DNA of 64,000 bases. It comes from DASRAA01 sp963814165 (GTDB lineage: Bacteria > Acidobacteriota > Terriglobia > Terriglobales > Acidobacteriaceae). Shown here one piece after another: positions 61,601-64,000 of the stretch. Each line of letters opens with the position of its first letter. The first letter of the stretch is position 1. Position numbers and translations under genes: made by a program. The stretch is from contig CAWFBW010000012.1 of NCBI GenBank assembly GCA_963814165.1, positions 214,884-278,883 of the forward strand, in the 5' to 3' direction. The notes below the pieces were generated by a model that saw only the letters and a program-made list of their open reading frames with translations, ran no database searches and was not told where the DNA came from.

Positions 61601-62805
61601 CTATCTCTTCGGCGCCGCCTCTACGCCCGAGAGCGCGAGAACCCCGTCCGGCAGGCGTTTTCCCTGAATCTGAATACTCGATACCGAGGCATTCAGCTCT
61701 TTAATCTCATCCTGGGTGAACGCAACCGAAGTGGCGCCGACGTTTTGGATCATGTGCGCCATCTCCGTTGTGCCCGGAATTGGGACAATCCACGGCTTCT
61801 GCGCCATCAGCCAAGCGAGCGCGATCTGCCCGGAGTCGCCTGCTTCCGTTTGGCCCACGTGCTTCACGAGCTTCTACGAGCTGCAGGATATTGTGCATCA
61901 GGTTTTCCGGCGAGAAGCGCGACTCCATGCCCCGGATATCGCCAGGCAGCAAAGCGGGTATTCTCGTCAATCCAGCCGGTCAGGAACTGCACGCCGAGCG
62001 GGCTCCACGGCACGAAGCCAATTCCGAGTTCCTCGCAGGTCGGGATTACTTCCTTCTCAGGGCCACGCCACAGCATCGAGTACTCATTCTGCACGGCGGT
62101 CACAGGGAGAGCGGCATGCGCGCGTCGCAGCGTATTCGGGCCCATCTCGGAGAGGCCCCAGTGCAGTACCTTGCCTTGGTCCATGAGGTCCTTGACCGCG
62201 CCGGCGACATCCTCAATCGGAACTTGCGGGTCAACGCGGTGCTGATACAGGAGGTCGATGCGGTCGGTCCGAAGCCGCTTAAGCATGCCGTCTACCGCGG
62301 CCGTGATGTGTTCCGGACGGCTGTTGAGCCCCATACGGAACTGGCCAGTCTCGGGGTCTATGTTCCAGCCGAACTTGGAGGTGATCACAACCTGGTTGCG
62401 GAAAGGGACGATGGCTTCGCCGAGGATGCGCTCGCACTCGAAAGGTCCGTAAGCTTCAGCCGTGTCAAAGAACGTCACGCCGTGGTCATAGGCGGCGCGG
62501 ATAATGTTGATCATCTCCGGGCGGTACGGCACGGTGTGTCTGATAGGTGCGGCTCATGTTCTGGACGCCGAGGCCAACGCTGGAAACTTCAAGTGACCGA
62601 GCTTTCGCAATCCGCCGGGCGTCGACGGACCTGCTGAGCTGGTCGTCCGCGCCGTTGCGTTCGAGGGCTGCTGCGAGGCCGCCACCGACGCAGCACCGAC
62701 AAACAGACCAGCGCCGGTCATCGCGGTTTTCGATAAGAAATCACGGCGAGTGGTGCTTGCGCTCAGCTGCTGGCCATTTGATTCAGTTTTCTTCGACGCT
62801 CGCAT
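61601..62805 (-). pseudogene. Tat-exported aldo/keto reductase, at least four frameshifts
   Basis: A Tat signal (TTRRDFLSKTAMTGAGLFVG) is followed by AKR domain segments in three frames: LEVSSVGLGVQNMSRT, MINIIRAAYDHGVTFFDTAE (catalytic Asp/Tyr region AEAYGPFECERIL), ITSKFGWNIDPETGQF, DLLYQHRVDPQVPIED, IRGMESRFSPENLMHN, then QIALAWLMAQKPWIVPIPGT and the end LSGVEAAPKR. Breaks lie near 62600, 62555, 61935 and 61870. ATG 62805 has AGGAG at six bases. If the indels are errors this is a normal periplasmic oxidoreductase. Confidence 0.72.
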
Positions 62806-63002
62806 AAGCATCTCCTTTGAGTGAGCGCTTCTTCATTTCGTTCTCGTTGCTGCACGTTCCCATTCCGACACTACGAGCGGATCACCGTGGAACGGTAGCC
62901 CAATCCTTCCGACTTATTGCCTATTCCTCTTGTACGGAGAAAAATCAATGGCTTTGTTGTGGCGACGCGGCTATCTTTAGGCAAGATCTGACAGGTCGTG
63001 AC

Positions 63003-63977
63003 ATGAAAAATACCAAAGAAAATCTGGCTCTGGATCCAAGTCCGGCGGGAGGATTGCGCACCGAACTCGCAAGCAAGATTGCCTCCTTATTGGGCAACGA
63101 AGAGAATCGGACAACAGACATTCCGGGCGTCAGCCTCCACCAACGGACTTCCCCTACGCCGCCGTGCCGGATGACCTACTATCCCGGCATTATTGTGGTC
63201 GCCCAAGGTAGCAAGCACGTGAATCTCGGCGCGAGCCGCTTCATCTACGACGAGTCGCATTTCCTGCTGACCGCGGTCGATTTGCCAACCGTGAGTTGGG
63301 TGGCCGAGGCGACCGAGCAGGCTCCGTGTCTTGTAATGTCCCTCAAACTGGACATGTCCATGGTGCGAGAGTTGCTCAGCCGTGAGGAACTGCATGTCGC
63401 GGAGGTCCCATCTGACAGTCCCGCCATGTCAATCGGCGAGACTACGCCGGAGTTCCTGAGCGCATGCTGCCGCCTGCTGGATCTGCTCGACAGCCCGCAG
63501 GACATTCCTTTTCTGAGCGGCCTGATTCAGAGCGAGATCATCTTTCGCGTCTTACGGGGGCGCGTGGGAGAACGTTTACGGGCAGTAGCAACACTCGGCG
63601 ATCAAAGCCACCGGACGGCAAAAGCGATTGCGTGGATCGCCGCGAACTATTCCAAGACTCTGCGCGTGGAAGAACTCGCACAGCTTGCAAGCATGGGCGT
63701 TTCTACGCTGCACCATCATTTCAAAATGCTGACTTCGATGAGTCCCCTTCAATACCAAAAGCAACTCCGGCTCCAGTCAGCGCGCAGCCTGATGTTGAAC
63801 AATGGTCTGGATGCGGCCAGCGCAGCTTTTGAGGTCGGCTACGAGAGCGCTACGCAGTTCAATCGCGAATACAGCCGCTTCTTCGGCCAACCTCCCATGC
63901 GTGACACCAAAGCCCTACGACAAGGGAAAACCGTTGAGATGAGTGTTTCCTTGATGCCCCACCGCCGGGTCGTGTGA
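63003..63977 (+). CDS. AraC-family transcriptional regulator
   Basis: A 324-residue protein with an AraC_N-type N-terminal domain (GVSLHQRTSPTPPCRMTYYP, VAQGSKHVNLG, FIYDESHFLLTAVDLP) and a two-HTH C-terminal domain (RVEELAQLASMGVSTLHHHF, LNNGLDAASAAFEVGYESAT, FNREYSRFFGQPPMRD). It is divergent from the Tat-exported aldo/keto reductase, with a 197-base shared region, so it probably controls the oxidoreductase cluster. Start 63003; the frame is open upstream to 62817 but that part has no similarity. Confidence 0.9.
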   Translation: MKNTKENLALDPSPAGGLRTELASKIASLLGNEENRTTDIPGVSLHQRTSPTPPCRMTYYPGIIVVAQGSKHVNLGASRFIYDESHFLLTAVDLPTVSWVAEATEQAPCLVMSLKLDMSMVRELLSREELHVAEVPSDSPAMSIGETTPEFLSACCRLLDLLDSPQDIPFLSGLIQSEIIFRVLRGRVGERLRAVATLGDQSHRTAKAIAWIAANYSKTLRVEELAQLASMGVSTLHHHFKMLTSMSPLQYQKQLRLQSARSLMLNNGLDAASAAFEVGYESATQFNREYSRFFGQPPMRDTKALRQGKTVEMSVSLMPHRRVV

Positions 63978-64000
63978 TGGAATTCTGCTTCGGTGCGTGT

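Noticed and set aside
1..64000. CRISPR arrays, tRNA or rRNA genes
   Set aside because: No regularly spaced repeats, no cloverleaf-like or rRNA-like sequence was recognised by eye; a tRNAscan or Infernal run would settle small RNAs.

Overview
The window is a GC-rich bacterial chromosome segment, most likely from an Acidobacteriota of the Terriglobia (Koribacter/Terriglobus-like) type. That placement is an inference from the mraZ-rsmH-ftsL-ftsI order, the stand-alone glcD-glcE-glcF run, many secreted TPR and hypothetical proteins, a RAYT of a kind I associate with this phylum, and short dispersed intergenic repeats of the 'tcctgagcg...tcgaa' kind. No rRNA, tRNA or CRISPR array was recognised.

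Layout. 0-4.6 kb: start of the division/cell-wall cluster on the minus strand (mraZ, rsmH, ftsL-like, ftsI cut by the window edge), with a promoter and 10-bp-spaced MraZ boxes in front. 4.9-12.3 kb: housekeeping genes (SRPBCC protein, M20 peptidase, glgX, carbonic anhydrase, dps, a DUF255 thioredoxin-domain protein). 12.3-16.8 kb: glycolate oxidase subunits F, E and D, with a CBS protein upstream. 17-18.5 kb: fabI and a mazEF pair. 18.5-28.6 kb: a long minus-strand run of tsaE, nnr (frameshifted), a K+ channel, two APC permeases (one frameshifted), thiE, accC, accB and an Xaa-Pro peptidase. 28.7-33.6 kb: secreted hypotheticals, a class V aminotransferase-fold enzyme, an iodothyronine-deiodinase-like gene with an in-frame TGA followed by a bacterial-type SECIS hairpin (a probable selenoprotein), and an MGMT-like gene. 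33.8-39.8 kb: an accessory region with two Doc remnants, hicBA, a damaged operon (small protein, zinc-hook ABC ATPase, PD-(D/E)XK nuclease), a higA remnant, a RAYT element with 17-bp terminal inverted repeats, copy A of a dispersed element, and an excisionase-like HTH gene. 40-56 kb: mostly intact core-like genes (zinc-ribbon/SEL1 protein, SOD, GH20 hexosaminidase with a SIS deaminase and a DeoR regulator, M48 and S9 peptidases, a MIP18-type protein, TPR proteins, Cys-rich secreted proteins). 56.2-64 kb: a second damaged accessory region with copy B of the dispersed element (opposite orientation), cupin, carboxylesterase, flavodoxin, SnoaL-like and aldo/keto reductase genes, and a divergent AraC regulator.

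The strongest result is the selenoprotein at 31.3-32.0 kb. The second most interesting is the damaged ATPase/nuclease operon at 34.85-37.8 kb, which looks like a defence or repair module. Frameshifts are sparse in the core regions but dense at 34.8-39 kb and 55-62.8 kb. Several lie in homopolymers, so sequencing error and genuine decay cannot be separated from sequence alone. Coordinates of frameshifted genes are given as the reconstructed full extent.
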